A stretch of DNA of 64,000 nucleotides from Andrena cerasifolii (Eukaryota > Arthropoda > Insecta > Hymenoptera > Andrenidae): positions 24,829,001 to 24,893,000 of the forward strand of contig NC_135119.1 of assembly GCF_050908995.1 (NCBI RefSeq), read 5' to 3'. Both the position numbers and the translations under genes were made by a program. This document shows, piece after piece, positions 12,947 through 26,700 of the stretch; the stretch's first letter is position 1; each line of letters opens with the position of its first letter. The notes under the pieces were generated by a model. It did not search any database, was not told the DNA's origin, and saw nothing but the letters and a program-made list of their open reading frames with translations.

Positions 12947-13794
12947 CAGTGACCTATGTCAAACGACTCTAAGTGCATATACCGCTGTTTGTCGGAGAGA
13001 AAAAAAATTGACGAACGATAAAAAGGAAGACTGTTGCCCGTTGGAAGGACGAGCGCTCCACGCGGTGGCACGCGGGGGTGGTCGTATCCATATCCATCGA
13101 GGAAACAGCGGCATTCGCGTGAAATCGATACACACCGGCAAAGAGTAAACGGAAACGGATCTGCTGACACAGAAAGGTGGCTGAGCAGCCAGAGCAGTCG
13201 TCTTTGTATGCAAATCGCGCGGGACTCGATGACGGGAACTCGGGGAAACTGGCTCGGCACTCGACTTCGCCCATCGCTGCCGCTCGCTCTCCTATCGCCT
13301 GACGAATTCCCTAACGATAACTTTATTCCGGGCAAGTTCGAACACCGCGGGAACTATGTGGGCGACACTCGGAGTCGCAAGGCAGACGACACCGACTTGG
13401 CCGCGATATATTTCCTACGGCAAACACCACGGCGGAGCCACCCCGCAACCCCCTCCGCGCTCCGAGTCGCCCGGATAATCCCGCGATTTGTAAAATCGCT
13501 TCCCCCGAGCTGATCTCGGATCTGACGTCACGCGGTGACACACTTACTTTTATTCGATTCGGTTATGCTAAGCAGCGACTGCTTTCGAGTCGAGTCGAGG
13601 GAAACTTCCCCCTCGATTCGGCGAGTTCAGAAATTGGGACTGCTAACCCGTTCTCTTCTGTCTCCTCCTGCGCTTATTGTCATCCAGCGTTCCTTTGGGT
13701 GGGTTTACGCGGATGCTTTGTTTTCTCAGCGGTTTTTGTGTAACATGTTTCTTAGGGTGATCGCTCCTAATAATAACCACTGAGGAAATACTTA
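12947..13794. other. Non-coding GC-rich DNA
   Basis: Overlapping frames up to 159 residues occur on both strands (for example 13034-13513 plus and 12943-13335 minus). None shows a family motif, and mutual overlap argues that they are compositional. Confidence 0.5.
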
Positions 13795-14307
13795 AGGCGA
13801 ATTTACACGGCTCACTTTCTTTGAGCATTGTAGTTGATTCAATGGAATTGAAAGGCGCGCATTTAGTTGACCAAACTGGTTCACGTAAATAAAAAATAAT
13901 TTGTGAACATTATTATTATAAGATATTCATAGTTTTCGTAGAAATCGAGAAAGAACGGAGTCCGTTCTTCTCTACATTTATACACGGTTGTAAAATCGAG
14001 AGGAACTACAAATTATTTTTAAGATTCGTATAGCCTTCAAAATCAATTTTCCGGCACAAAACATCCGTGTACGAACATCGACGCATCTGAAATAAAACCT
14101 TCCAATCTTCAAGACACATACGTGCTTACATCTGTTCAATTTAAACGAATCATCTTTAATAATAAAAGTAAAAACTCAGCCAACATCTGTTATTGTTCCA
14201 TTCGGTTGAACTCTTTGATTAAATATTAATTTACACTGTTCACATTGCTTTCAATTTTCTTGAGTGAACCTCATTACTCAACCAAAGTGAATCGCGTAAA
14301 TTCGCCT
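13795..14307. mobile_element. 0.5-kb TIR element, non-autonomous
   Basis: The left end reads AGGCGAATTTACACGG then CTCACTTTCTTTGAG. The complement of the right end reads AGGCGAATTTACGCGA then TTCACTTTGGTTGAG. The inverted match is about 30 bp with few mismatches. The interior is AT-rich and has no transposase. Flanking bases (CTTA left, CTAG right) do not give a clear duplication, so I do not assign a superfamily. Confidence 0.78.
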
Positions 14308-17300
14308 CTAGAAATAAAGTTCATGGATCTTTATATCTGGAAAATTGCCGCTGCCCGATGTTGGCTCTTCGTCTTCAACTTCCCCGTTTCTTGACGTGCA
14401 TCTTCTACGCGGTGTATGCATCGTAACGCCTCTGTCACCGCGTGTTACAATCTACTATGTCACCATGAGCGCCCCTATGCATAATAATATCGATTGAATC
14501 TGGCCAAAAAAGGGCAGAGACTGTATTCAGCGAGCGCAATATATTTCAGGCCAGCCGTGGAACATCGGTGTCCGGCTCATTTCCATGGGTGACGGTCAAA
14601 TTTCCAGGAAGAAAAACGGCGTATCGACAGCAAAGAGATAACCATCCATCACTCGACGAGGGCACGGCGAAAAGAAGCCATAGGGGGTGGGCAAAAATAC
14701 GATTCCTTTCGACTTGTTGACTTTCCTTGGATTCACTGCCAAGGAAGCCGGGGATTTCTTCGTTTCTACCACTGTATGCCCCTGCGCCTCTCCGTCTCCT
14801 CTTCGCCGTTCTTCCTGCCAGAGCTTCATCGGAATTCCGTCGACCTTGCCAAGTCGCGAGCAAATCCATCCTGGCCGTCTCCGTTCCTTTTCTTCCCCTT
14901 TCTGTCTCGTCCGCCCCTAAAAGGGGTTTCGGTCCACGCGTGGGCCCACATGTATATTTATTATTCTCCAAATATACGTGTTTTCGATACGGAAGACGCG
15001 TGCGGCTCGCAAGCGCAACGTGCCGCTTGGAATATTCATCTCCTGCGAGACATAGGGGACCGCGTTTTTTGGGATGAAGGCGTTTTTCAAGAAGACAGGT
15101 GTTTTTTTTTAAAGGAGTTCGGGTTGGACCCTGGATTATGGATGATGTTGTGGTTAAAATATTGCAGCTGGTGAATGTAAGTAGCCTTCTAAAATATTAG
15201 AACAAATGTAGGGGGGAAAGCCAGGAATGTCACGAAACAGCTTTATCGAGGAAATGAAGTTTTAATACTTTAGTCCTTTAGTAAAGAAACAAGGTTCTAC
15301 GAACTTAACTGTATTGTTCGTGTTATGAACAATTTATACTCTAATTAGACAGCAGAAAAAAACTGAGCGAAAAGATAATTGTTTCATATTGTATTAGTAT
15401 TTTTTAAGTGGAACGCTGTAGAATACTGTAACCAAATAAATGTCCACTTCTATTATTAACAAAACAAGGATGTGTACACAGTGATGTCCGAGGGTTCCCG
15501 ACGTAGTGCAAGCTCACCCTAATCAAAAATACATAGTGTAAGTAGGGAGACTGGGGACGTTCCCTGTTTTTCCCCCTATCCTTCAAATATGGTATTCTAA
15601 GAGCAACTCATTCCTAACAGCTTCTACATTCTAGATTCATTTGAGGAACAGTCGACTTCTGACATTTATATTCAACCATTTGAATGAATTTCTTTCTTCC
15701 TCTCCAACGAATTTCAGAATCACTCGCGAATTAATCCCCCGCCGCGAAATCCTCTGCTTTTCTTTTCGCCCCCTCGAACCCACCCCGATCCTCTCTCACC
15801 CCCTTCTCAAGGTCAACCGCGGCGCGTTCGCGCGAAACAGCCACGGGAGGTGATCGTCGATCTTTAAGACAAATATTATTCGGAAAAATTGGATTACCGT
15901 TATCGGGGCTCGCCAAACGTCAGCGGCAGAGACGTGCGCGCCCGTGGCCGCGCTTCAGGAGACTTCGAGTGGCCCGCGGTTCCACTATCTCGCCCCACCG
16001 CCATCCAATTTCTCTTTTCTCTCCTTTTCAACGTCCCACCGGTGAAATTCCGTGCCTCCTCGAATCCTCCGCGCGAGATATCTCAATCCTACTCCACTTC
16101 CACCCTCGCTGCACCGCCGTTACGCGCGACCCCTTCAAATTCGCCAACTCGCGTCCGTCTTCCCGTTCACCGGCGAGATTAAATCTCCTTTCGGGGGAGG
16201 AAAAATTCGATTCGACTGGGTCAGGGGTAACGACGATATTTTTTCCATTTTGGGGGAGGATTAATGCCTTCGCGCATTGTAGCGCAGCGCGGCGATACGA
16301 AGCGAAAAGTTTATAAACAATTGAAGGGTCGGATGCAATAAGGAGACTAGCGCTCGAAAATGGGAAAAATTATTGTCCAAACGCTAAGAAAGATTGTAAA
16401 ATTAAATGTTGTTAAACTGAATTTAAAAAAATATAGTGTTGTAAAGCTCATCACGACTCAATTTTTTTCTATTTACAGTTTGTATATCCAATCATTACTA
16501 TTCGAGCAAAAAATTATAAACAAAAAATTTTTGATGGTCCGAAATCATTATTTCTTTAAACATAAATTGCGATAACTCGAGTAAATATTAACGGATCGTT
16601 ATGAGACTTAAAACATAACTTCAGAAAACTCTAGCGAAGCCGAAAGAAATGTAATAATATTTAATTAAAAAGTAATACTGGACATAATCCATGTTTTTCA
16701 ACGTTCGCCGTTAAAAAGTATCGAGGCAATTTTGAGGTACATATATCTTGCAGCGACAAAGTTTTTCCTTAATATACAAGGAAGATTTTATTATTTATTA
16801 ATCAGTGTGAAAATTGGTCTGGGTTTCAGTATCGTAAGTGAAGACACAAATGATCTAAAATGAAGCGTGTTGTAACAGGACGATCGACTGTCTTCAACTA
16901 CGAGTATCCCAGAGAAGAGGCAAACGCAACGGGAAAGAGGGTAGGTACAGGTACGAGTTACAAGGAAAACAGAGAGCAATGTAAGAGAAAAGGCGGAGGG
17001 GCTGGAAGGGGCAGAGAGAAACTGGCTGTAATACTCTCTTTGATAAGTTCTCGCGCAGCGTCGGGCCTGGTAATACCAGGATTAATACACCCCTGGCCCT
17101 ATACCAGTTTATAGAAAGCTGCAGCGACACACCTGCTGACTTACGCGATTGCCGCGCGCAGTTTCGCTTCAAAGGGAATCGAGACGGATTAAGAGCCGTT
17201 CCCAGGGCGCCCCTTCGCCGTCCTGTGATTGTAAATAAACGTAGACTTAATCGGTCAAACGAGTCGGAAGCAGACTTCGCCGGGAATAAAACGCTGCGTC

Positions 17301-18009
17301 GATGAACTTGTCCTCCGTGGCAGGCGTGCGGCTTCGAGAGAATCGAACGGGATTAAATCGCCTTTCAAACCATGTTTTCACTTCGGCCAGCGGGGGCGAG
17401 GGGAGGGGCGGACATTTTAGTGACGTTCGATAGCGAATAGCGCGAATAGCGAGCGCTGGTACAAAAACGATCCGTGAAAAATTGAATGCGCGTCAGGTTC
17501 CAGGCATCAGAAATTTTCGCTTGGCCGCAAACTGAAACGTTGGAATTATTCTCGCGCGTCTCTACCACGCGCCGCGAATAATAATGTTTCTTCGATCATT
17601 CCCAGCGCGCTGGTTCGATTTCTCGTTTATTTGCAATTCGCGCATGTGACCCCGTGTTTCCCTCTTTTTTTTTTTTGCTGTTAAACAAACGATCGCTGCA
17701 GATTGCTCGTAATCCTCTATAAAAATATTGGAAAGGGATTATGTAGGCTCTCCAGCACGCCCTAGATCCTCCGTGTTTCTGTTTTCCCTTCGTGTAAATT
17801 TCGCGAGACACATCGCTGTAGCAAAGTTGAGTGCAAATAAAGGTGCATGTGAATGTAATGGCTTAAGATGGCGCAGGCTCGACGTCCCCGAAAGAAATAT
17901 GCGCCCCTGTTCCACGTAAACGCCCGGTATCAACGGCTGGGTATCCGTCGTTTCGCGTTCGAATTAAAATCGACCGCTGAGGAAAACAGCCGTATGATGA
18001 ATTACCCCA
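14308..18009. other. Non-coding DNA, two AT-rich islands without recognised structure
   Basis: No gene is seen. The AT-rich islands at about 15,180-15,700 and 16,350-16,860 look like the other element-bearing islands in composition, but I could not find terminal repeats. GC-rich frames at 14,550-15,170 and 15,890-16,320 overlap on several frames and are not called. Confidence 0.45.
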
Positions 18010-18052
18010 CTTGGCGTAATTTTTTTACTTTTTTTGAAGTTTTTTATGGGGA
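18010..18052. repeat. Solo terminal arm of the ATCCCCAT foldback family
   Basis: The bases ACTTGGCGTAATTTTTTTAC through TTTTATGGGGAT match the right-hand end of the foldback elements at 36,760-36,807 and 50,150-50,197. The rest of the element is absent. It is therefore a fragment left by truncation, or a short piece moved on its own. Confidence 0.75.
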
Positions 18053-19389
18053 TAGGTTTTACAACGCGCTGTCCACTTCTTCTGTTAAATCAATAATAGC
18101 ATCGGCCTGGACCGATCGCTCCAGTGTACGTGGTTACTCGTTGCTAAATTTTCCAAAAACGTATTTGCGAAAGAGTCTCCCGTACGATCTATTCCTCCCT
18201 TTTCCAATTCCTCCCTAAGAAACACGTTCGCAGACATAAGTGATCTTTGAATATCCACATCGACAGTCCCCTTCGTCAGTTCCCTTCGTCAACGGACAAA
18301 AACAGCATTAGACAATTACTTTGAAATAACTTGTATCGAGAAGCGGCTCGAATCGCCAACAGCATTCGTTCGGAAATCTGGAGAGAAGCGGCGAACAAAG
18401 CAGCGGAAAACTAGAAGGAGAAAATACAATGTGCTGTCGATTGCTCGCCGAGGGGTTGAGAAAGTTGCGCCGCGACGCTGACGTCTCTCAAAATGGCCAA
18501 AAGCGTGGCGCTGCGAGGCAAGCGAAAATTCGGGATCGCGTTAAATTTGTAATTATTTAGCGGGACCAATCGATACGGAAACGTGGGGGAGGGACGCCGG
18601 GGGGAGCGGCGTTACACGGTTGCATCAAGGAACGAGGTTGCCAGGGATGAATAGCAAGACGGGAAGAGGCAACTCAAGTACAAATGCAGAGCAAGTGCAT
18701 TTCACAGGCCACGGTATTTCAGAAATTCCCCGATACCAGTCCCTGTCTCTATCGACGTTCCTTTACCGCCCTCTTTCTCCAATGCGCCAACCCCTTCCAC
18801 CACCTCTCTCTCCCCGTCCGGTATCCAGGTCCCTCCGCTATTCGAGGTGGGAGGATTTCCACGCTTCTTCCCATCGGCTGCTAGACGCATTTACGGGGAG
18901 CAGGGAAACCCGGTCGATCTCTGGCTTTGTATTTTCTTGGATGGACTGGTTACCTTGCTCGAGACAATAACCAACCCCCCGCCTCGTAAGCTGAATTATG
19001 AATGCCGGGACTTTATTGAATAAATGTCTTCTTCGCTCGAATCGCCGCGAGGATGCTTCGGCTCGCGAATAGCCGCGTAATTGCGATTACTCGGGCAGCA
19101 CTCCGATCGTTCAAGCTGGAATTCTCAAGTCGAGACTGTTTCAATTAGACAAGTAGTTCGAAGGGACGATGTATCTTCCAATTTTCAGTTTTTGTTCCAA
19201 CGATGCTGTACGATGAAAAGAAGTCGTTCGGTCTTGGAGACAAAGATTCGAGGGAACGGTTTGAGGGACAAAGAGCCTGTACCTGAAGGATGGAGCAAAA
19301 ATTGAGAAATCAAAGATTTTTCCAGGGTGTTATTTATCGTTTAATATTAACATCCAGATGTTCAGGAATGTGGAAATTACTTAAGGAAG
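18053..19389. other. Non-coding DNA, no gene seen
   Basis: I recognise no gene or repeat. Open frames at 18,620-18,970 overlap on opposite strands. Confidence 0.5.
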
Positions 19390-19871
19390 GAAACCTATTT
19401 TTTGGGCAAAAAACATATTTTTTTACGAAACTAACGATTCGATTCATCTGAAATTCGAACCGTGTACAGATAAGTTATATATTTTTTTGTTACATAAGAT
19501 AATTGGAGAAGCTTGGTAGCAAATATTAAGGTTTGTTTTGAAAACTTACCACTCTCTTGAATAAATATATTTTTTTTTATTCGAGTTCATCAAAATTAGG
19601 CTACATACGTATAAAGTAAAACGTCGTTTCAGTTTCTGTTTTAGATTACCTGGAAGATAAATATCACGCACACCAGCGGACGACGAACTGTGCGCTGTGT
19701 GATGGTCGATCATGAATAACTCCTACACTTATTATTAAAAGTTAATAAAAAAAACTGCAATTTCTTCAAAGATGCACAAAAGCATGGTCAAAATTTCATA
19801 TGAATCGAACCGCCAGTTTCTTAAAAAAAATCCCAAATTTTGCTACGTTTATAGCCCAAAAAATAAGTTTA
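19390..19871. mobile_element. Palindromic element A, copy 1
   Basis: The left end contains AAACCTATTTTTTGGGC and the complement of the right end reads AAACTTATTTTTTGGGC. The arms continue inward with ACGATTCGATTCATCTGAAA opposite TTTCATATGAATCGAACCGC. The block is homologous along its length to 41,812-42,250 in reverse orientation; for example the GTTACATAAGA and TACCACTCTC segments recur there as complements. No protein is encoded. Divergence between the copies is moderate. Confidence 0.8.
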
Positions 19872-22800
19872 AGGGTAAAGTTATCACATATTTTAATATA
19901 ATATCACAACGGAGCAAAATAGAACAATTTTAAAAATAAAAATCGTTCAATTTCTTATGCTTCATCAAATTCCCCAAAGAAAGGTACAGCTACAGTAATA
20001 GGTACTTAAATAGGTAACACTAACAATACTAAAAGTAGGATTCCCCCTAAATCGCAATTGATTTTCTCTTTGTGTTATTAGACCTTAAGAATATTAATCT
20101 TGGCTCACTTTATTAACCACGAAATCTTCTATACGTGTGCTTCAAAACTATTGTCTATCACTCAACCCACTGTGGGATAGTTAAATCCTTTCCCTCCTAC
20201 AATATTAACACTTCTCGCGAAGAGAAGAAGGACAAATCCTCGCGCTTTGCACGCCTGCCGTCCAATTCACGCGGAAATCAAGATAACGCGCGCAAATCTA
20301 CGTGCTGACTACCTGGCAACAGATAAATCGCGCCACTCGGGCCCGACAAAAGCGTCCACTAAAGCGTCCCCCTGCGTGAAACGAATTACACCGAGCTAGG
20401 CCAGGGATAGGGCACGCAAAAAGAGACAAAAGGATCCCATTGTACCAATTACAGGGGGTCCGGCAAGAAAGCCACGGTCTCACGTTACCTTTCAGCGAGA
20501 GGGGAGCGAAACCGCGTAGCCGGATTTTCGAGTCGGGCGAGCCGCGATATAATCGACCTGGTAGCCTGGTCTCGGAAGGTTCAAAGTGTCACGCACACAA
20601 AGTCTCGCGCGCGTACGCAGATAAAGGCTGCGGGGTGTTTGCAGCGCGCAGGTACGGCGCAGGCTTCACGCTCCAGCGACAACGCGAGCGGACGTTTGCG
20701 CGCGCCAGGTAAAACGTGAGCGGGAGCAGAAGCAGGTAAACCGGTGCGCGCCCTGCGCCTGACAGCTATGCGTACTCGGCTCGCTTCTACCGCTCCGCTC
20801 TCTGTTTTACATGATCGCTCGTCCAATTTCAACCCCCCGCCCCCGAGGAGAGGGAGAAGAAGCCAGCGGAACAAATAAAAGTCGGGAGCAAAGAATGGAG
20901 GAAGGAGAGGAACGGAGCGAATTCGAGGGCGAAGGGTAGGAAATAAAAGGAGGAAAAGCACACGGGTACGGACGTGCAAATAGAGAACTAGGGGAGGGGC
21001 TCAGGAGGGGCGGAGGGAGGAGACGGTCGACGGAGCACACGTCGAGAGCAGGAACCCTGCCGCGGAGAGATTTCGGGATCTCGCGCTGCTGATCGAACCG
21101 TTCGTGCATACTTCGCGAGCGGGATTAATTCGACTGCGACTAATTCGAGAATTGGCTGCGAACAGAGCCGTCGCTACACAGGGCAGCAGCCCCCGCGCGT
21201 CCTTCAGTAGCCACCATCCTCGACGATCCGCGCCACAAAGATCGGAGGGTACAAGTTCTGGCAAAATCGGCTGGCCTGTTCGAGACCAGTCCACCTCCCG
21301 TACTCAGGATCACATTGCGCACTCTGTCTCTACTCGTCTTATTTACGGACAGGCTTCTTTCTTTCTTCGAATTATTTATTTCGTTGTCGTTTCTACACGG
21401 AGGACCGCGTTCCCGCAACCTGCTCGAATCAAAGAAGCAACAATGGCCCCTGAAATCATGCGGGGCAGTGGTTGCGGGGCAAACAGCGCGCGATATCTTA
21501 TCCGTACACCAGGTATACGAGATGCGCCGGAACGGCTCGCAAGGAAACCATTTCCTGCATAAAACAAAAGGCGCGCAACACGATACCCCGCGAGTTTCAT
21601 ACGCTTACGTACCGTGCATATTTCAGACACGTCCTGCACTTCGAGATACGGAACGAACCGTATCAGGATGCACCGGCTCGCTGTACTTTGTTCGGCGCGC
21701 TAGCGCGCAGGCCTCCTCTCTCCCAACCCCCGTTCTACCCTGTGTCGCGAAGGCCGCGTCCTACGCCGGTCGCGTTTACAGCGAAACCTCTGCCGCACGG
21801 CTGTTTATGACCCTGGCTCGGTCGTACTTTTTGCATCCCGCCCCGTTGTCGCTTTGATGCTCGCCACTCTGATGAATCCTTCCCTCGTTAATCTTCGCCT
21901 CTTACCCGCGGTCATTTCCCGGGGATTTTCTTTCAACGCGAGCTTTCGCTCGGAATAGTAAACAGTCCCCTAAGTAGAATGCATTGTAGTCGCGAAAGCT
22001 CGTTTCGCCACGGTTTCGCAGCGAATTACGCGGGCAGTTTCGAGGAATACCAACTTATTAATAGGTCCGAGCGTTGCGCGGTATAGCTTCTGAGAAATGG
22101 CCCACAACTTTTATAGAACGCCCATTGACTGGACGATCTGTTGAATGGAGAATAAAACTCATCGCCGGAGAAATAGATCCAGTACGAAACGGTCGCTGGC
22201 CACCCTCCTAGAGGGCGGCACTCCTTGCGCGATCTCGAAGCCTCCCGCCGATAACTTTTAATGAAAACAGACCCGGCAACTTCTCCGTCGAAGTTCCTTT
22301 CATACCCGCAAAACTGGGCTGGGCGTTGATAGAAGTATGTACATTGTATCTACGAACGGCGATGCACTCGACTCGGCCGCGGTTCTATTAATATTTCGGC
22401 GGGCCGCGTATCGTGCATCCAGAGAGGGCCGCGCGCAATGCGATGTCAGGTTCCTTTGTATTTCGCGAAGTATAACGATCATAATGGACCTCCCGCGCCC
22501 CGCGGGGGAATACAATTGCCCCGGGGTGGTGGCCACTATACGAATGCCATTGATTGCACAAGTGGCGCAACTTGCATTCTCCAGTGGTAATTGGTCAGGG
22601 TGTGCAGCCTGTGTGCGGCCTGCTGCGCGATGCATCTTGGGTTTATCGACCTCGGCACGGGGAAATTGGCCTTGCTCCGACTGAAAAGTCGATGCGCCGC
22701 TTGCCATCCGTCTCCTCGTTTCCTCGCCAGGGAAAATCGATGGCGAAGCAGCTCGCGGGAGAAGGATGTACACACGCGCTGTTATTTAACAACGTCGTAA

Positions 22801-22880
22801 TTAATATCGCAGCAAATGGAGATCGTGGGATAATCCGACAATTGTTCGACCAGAAGCAACCTTCGTACTTACTGGGGTAG
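19872..22880. other. Non-coding DNA with a long purine-rich strand at 20,842-21,030
   Basis: The plus strand from 20,842 to 21,030 is strongly biased to A and G with few pyrimidine interruptions, in blocks such as GAGGAGAGGGAGAAGAAG. Dense CpG follows at 21,100-22,750, with overlapping frames up to 180 residues on several frames and both strands. None resembles a known protein, so I call no gene. A CpG-rich promoter is possible but lacks a supporting splice site. Confidence 0.45.
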
Positions 22881-23720
22881 TTATGGGAGGGTTGCCAAAA
22901 TTGTCAGTGAATTTTGCAATGGAAACTTTCTCCAAGGATGCATATTATTAGTTAAACATCTTGTGTTACTACTTGCATTGAAGAAAATGAAAATTTTTAG
23001 ATTTATTATTCTTTAAAAATTAAAACGATTGACATGCTTCTTCTACGAGGCGACAGACTGCCGAGTGCGAAGCCGCATTGCGGAACACTTTTAATTTTCC
23101 ATTTAAAAAAATCAGTAAATTTGCAAGCGCAATATCTCGAAAACCAGTGGAAACCAAGTGTATACATTAATGCTTATAGAATTTGTCTTGGAACGCACTA
23201 TCAACTCACCTCTTCAAAAAAATAGTTCCATTTAAAAAACCGAACTTGACCATCGTATCTTTTAAAATAATAATCGAAAAAAAATTCGTCTGCGCTAATA
23301 AATTGACCCCCTCGAACCATATAACGCCATATTTTTAAAAAATTTTTATCTCCAACACATTAGGAGATATCCAGCTGATCATTCTTCCCACGGACACCCT
23401 GTATAGGTACATATACCACTTTATATTATAATATGTAGGTAAGTATATATTACTGTGTATATATTACTAATAAACAGTAAATCAAATTTAAAGAAACGTT
23501 TTATTGTAAATCAATGTCAGAAATAACAAATCCATCCCATAAATTAAAATTCTCTGATTAGTATAATTATGTATTTAATATTGCGGCCCGCATAGAGTAG
23601 TAGCTTTCCACTTGTGGCCCACTTTTGACCAAAGGTTGCTCACCACAGATCTAAATCACAGTTTTTGTATTTTAAACATTGCAAATATGATTTATTGACT
23701 TAGCTTCCGATACAGTACGG
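22881..23720. other. AT-rich island ending in a hAT-like terminal fragment
   Basis: Near its right end the island reads GTGGCCCACTTTTGACC then AAAGGTTGCTCACCACAG (ending about 23,648). Its complement, starting CTGTGGTGAGCAACC, resembles the widespread CAGTGGTGAGCAACC hAT terminus. I found no matching left end. At 23,393 the phrase ACACCCTGTATAG looks like the end of another element, by analogy with the CACCCTGTA end at 62,397. Both are fragments. Confidence 0.45.
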
Positions 23721-26700
23721 ATCGGCTTATTATTTGTGGGCGTCGATTCACGCGCTAAGTTCCGCCCGTTGATCCGCGAAAGGGACGTCTCGATAGAAAT
23801 ACGGGAACAGCGGGTATTAAAGGTCCTCGTGGCTGCACGAAATATACGCCTATTTTAACAACCGGCTTAAACCCTTCGCGGAAAAATTTCCCTAACGCTC
23901 CAGCTCGCCCGCCAAGAAATTTGCCTATTTACGCGGGAATGCTCCCCGCATCGAGCACTCGACCTATTTCGCCGATGCATTTCGGCATCCCCTCGCGGCA
24001 GCCCCCCGCCCGGAGCGGTCGTACAAAGTACCACAATAAATTCACGCCGATGACCGAGTTTCCCTCGTTACATCCACCTTTCCGATCGAGCCGGCGGATC
24101 TCGATCGAGCGCACGGGGCGCGCGCCCCGTAAGTGCCTCGAAACGACCTGGAAACTCCGGGCGAGCGCCACTCGTGCGAGCTCAACTCCCTGTACAACAC
24201 CGAAACACCTAAGTCTATAACGACCCCGTTGTTAATATGCCTTCGATTTAACGTGTACAGCGTGTCGTGAATTTCCCCGACAGACTAGGGGAGCTTACTC
24301 CGAATCGTCAAACATCGCGCGGCGAGCCTCGCCTACCCATTCGTTTCTCCGAGAAACAAGCCACAGACTTTACCTTCGCCGCTGGTAGACGCGATTTCAA
24401 TTAGAATGCGCTGTTTACTTTGGGAATTAGAAGCAAAGGTGAACGGTATTTCTGTTCGTCATTGGCAGGCTTTACGAATCTACAGAGCAACCCCGAGGAG
24501 CGCTTATAAATGACTGTTCAGCTTCGGAGTTCAAATTCGAGACAGTAGTCTGTTGTTTTTATCCAAGCTCTGTGAGCATCTCGTGCCTTTCAAGGGGCAC
24601 AGAACGAGAGAGACTCTAAAGGATGAATCTACTGATCTGCTATTTCTGTGTACCCTGTAGGTTTCATGAAAACCTCATTAACAGCACTGTTTGCTACACA
24701 CCCAGTGGATGGAGTGCGGGGTTCGTGCAAAAGTCCTTTCGCGTGTCCCTCCCCCGCCCCGTGACCTGCTACCACCCTGTAAAGGCATTTCAGTGGGGCG
24801 ATAATGACGACGGCCGCGTTTAACCCTTCACCCAGCGAACCCAGTGTTTCGGTTTATCTCAGCGCTCGTTTTTCTGTCGTAATTGTCTGCCACCTAATCT
24901 TGTTGATAAGTCAACAATGATCACGAGCGGATTAAGGCCGCCGGTAATGAACAATAATTACCAGCGTTAAGCATTTAAAGGTGGGGGAGGCTAGCAGGTG
25001 GGGGATGAATTTTGCGGTCGGAGCTTTAAAACGCTACGAATTTCCGCCGAAATTTATTCCCCGGCAAACCGGCGCTCCTAATTACACCGTCAGCGTAACG
25101 AAAATATAAATTCGTGGAAATTAAGTTGCGAACGCAAGTAACAACGGCAAATAAGTAAATACGGCGGCCCATTAATTTGCATTCATTTCCCCAGGCTTTT
25201 CGCAACGAATTAACGCTTTTTGTATGATTCACCGCTAGAAACGCGCGTGGGTATTTTACATTATATTCTCTTGCCGAGCAACATTCGTCGGGGTTTATTA
25301 TAATACGGGAGTTGTCTGCCAGCCAGCGTCCACAGAAGCTTCTCCGGCTGTCTCGATTTAATTCGCTGCTCGTACCTATACAAAATCAACATCGCGCAGG
25401 CCAGTGGGTCAGATGGTGCTTTAAACGTAGCATCGATATTCGTGTCACTCTAATTACGCCGGCAAGAAAAATCGCGATCCCCGAGCCGCGGCACGATCGC
25501 CCGTTTCCTCCAATTAATTTCCACGCGATTGTATTCGCGGGGCTCTAATTTAAATGAATAAATTACGTCCGCGCCTCCGCTTAAATGGGTCGTCCTATAT
25601 TTACGAGCGCGTCGAATACATATATTATCGCTATTCGTCGTTCAGCCGTCGGCCGCGCGCGCGAAAATTACAATTTCAATGCCGAACGTGTAAATTATGC
25701 AATAATTTGGCTGCATCGCAGAATATTACACTCGTTCCGACCGGTGCTCGAATATCACCGCGATGTCCCGTTGAAAACGCAACGATACCGTTCCAGCGCG
25801 GCCGAAGCTGCAGCGACCCCCGGGGTCTGGAGCGAGGGGGTTGCGACCCGTCGAACGCGAAAATCCTTGAACCGATTCGCTGCAAATCGCTCGACCGCGA
25901 TTCTACTTTATTAAACCGAGAACATGCAAGCTACGCTCCGATGAAATGTCGAGATACGAGCGGCCACTTCCACACGCTCTATCAAAGTGGAAGTTGCGAT
26001 ATCGCGGGGTAGCAAATAGCTGCGAGCGTCTCTTTGTTAATTGATTACATATTTGGAGTGATAACGATTCGGAAAATCTCGGAATACGAGGTGGAAGACG
26101 ACTCTTCTCTATTTATTCAGCGCGAGGAATTGGCGTGTCCGAGCTTGCCCCGTAATTCCGGGACACCCTCTATGCACGGTAACGCGTGGACGACTTCGCT
26201 GCAGGCTGCAGCTCGCACGGAGGCGTTGCATGCACCGGGAGATTGCATAATGACATAATATTCATGGCGGTGCGCTTATGCTCGCGACCGAGTAGGTAAT
26301 AAGGGTGTCGTGGAGGGAGAGGGAAAGAGAAAGGGGGGTCTGAGGGAGAAAAAGGATTGTCGAGCCGAGAGGGAGAAGATGGAGAGCGGCGGACGTGGGC
26401 GAAGAGGAAGAAAGGGCGAGAGAGCCCCGTTCCCGATGGCAAGGAGGAACGAAGTAGCGGCTGAAAAGGTGACGGAGGTTATAAAGGTGGTAAGAGGAGG
26501 GTGCATTGGGGTGGCAGCGAGGCTGACGGGCGGCGGACACATTTTTAATTAAGACAGTTTCGAGGCGTAATTAATTTTACGACAGCGCTACCTAACGACC
26601 GGTCTTCTATCTCCCACCTTTGCTCCCTTACCTCTTCTTTTCCCCGGGCAACTCTCCAACCCTCCACGCGTTTTCGTCGATCCGCCGCGCCACCGCCAGA

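Noticed and set aside
21315..21857. 180-residue plus-strand frame
   Set aside because: Other plus frames and a minus frame share the bases, and there is no motif, signal peptide or splice support.
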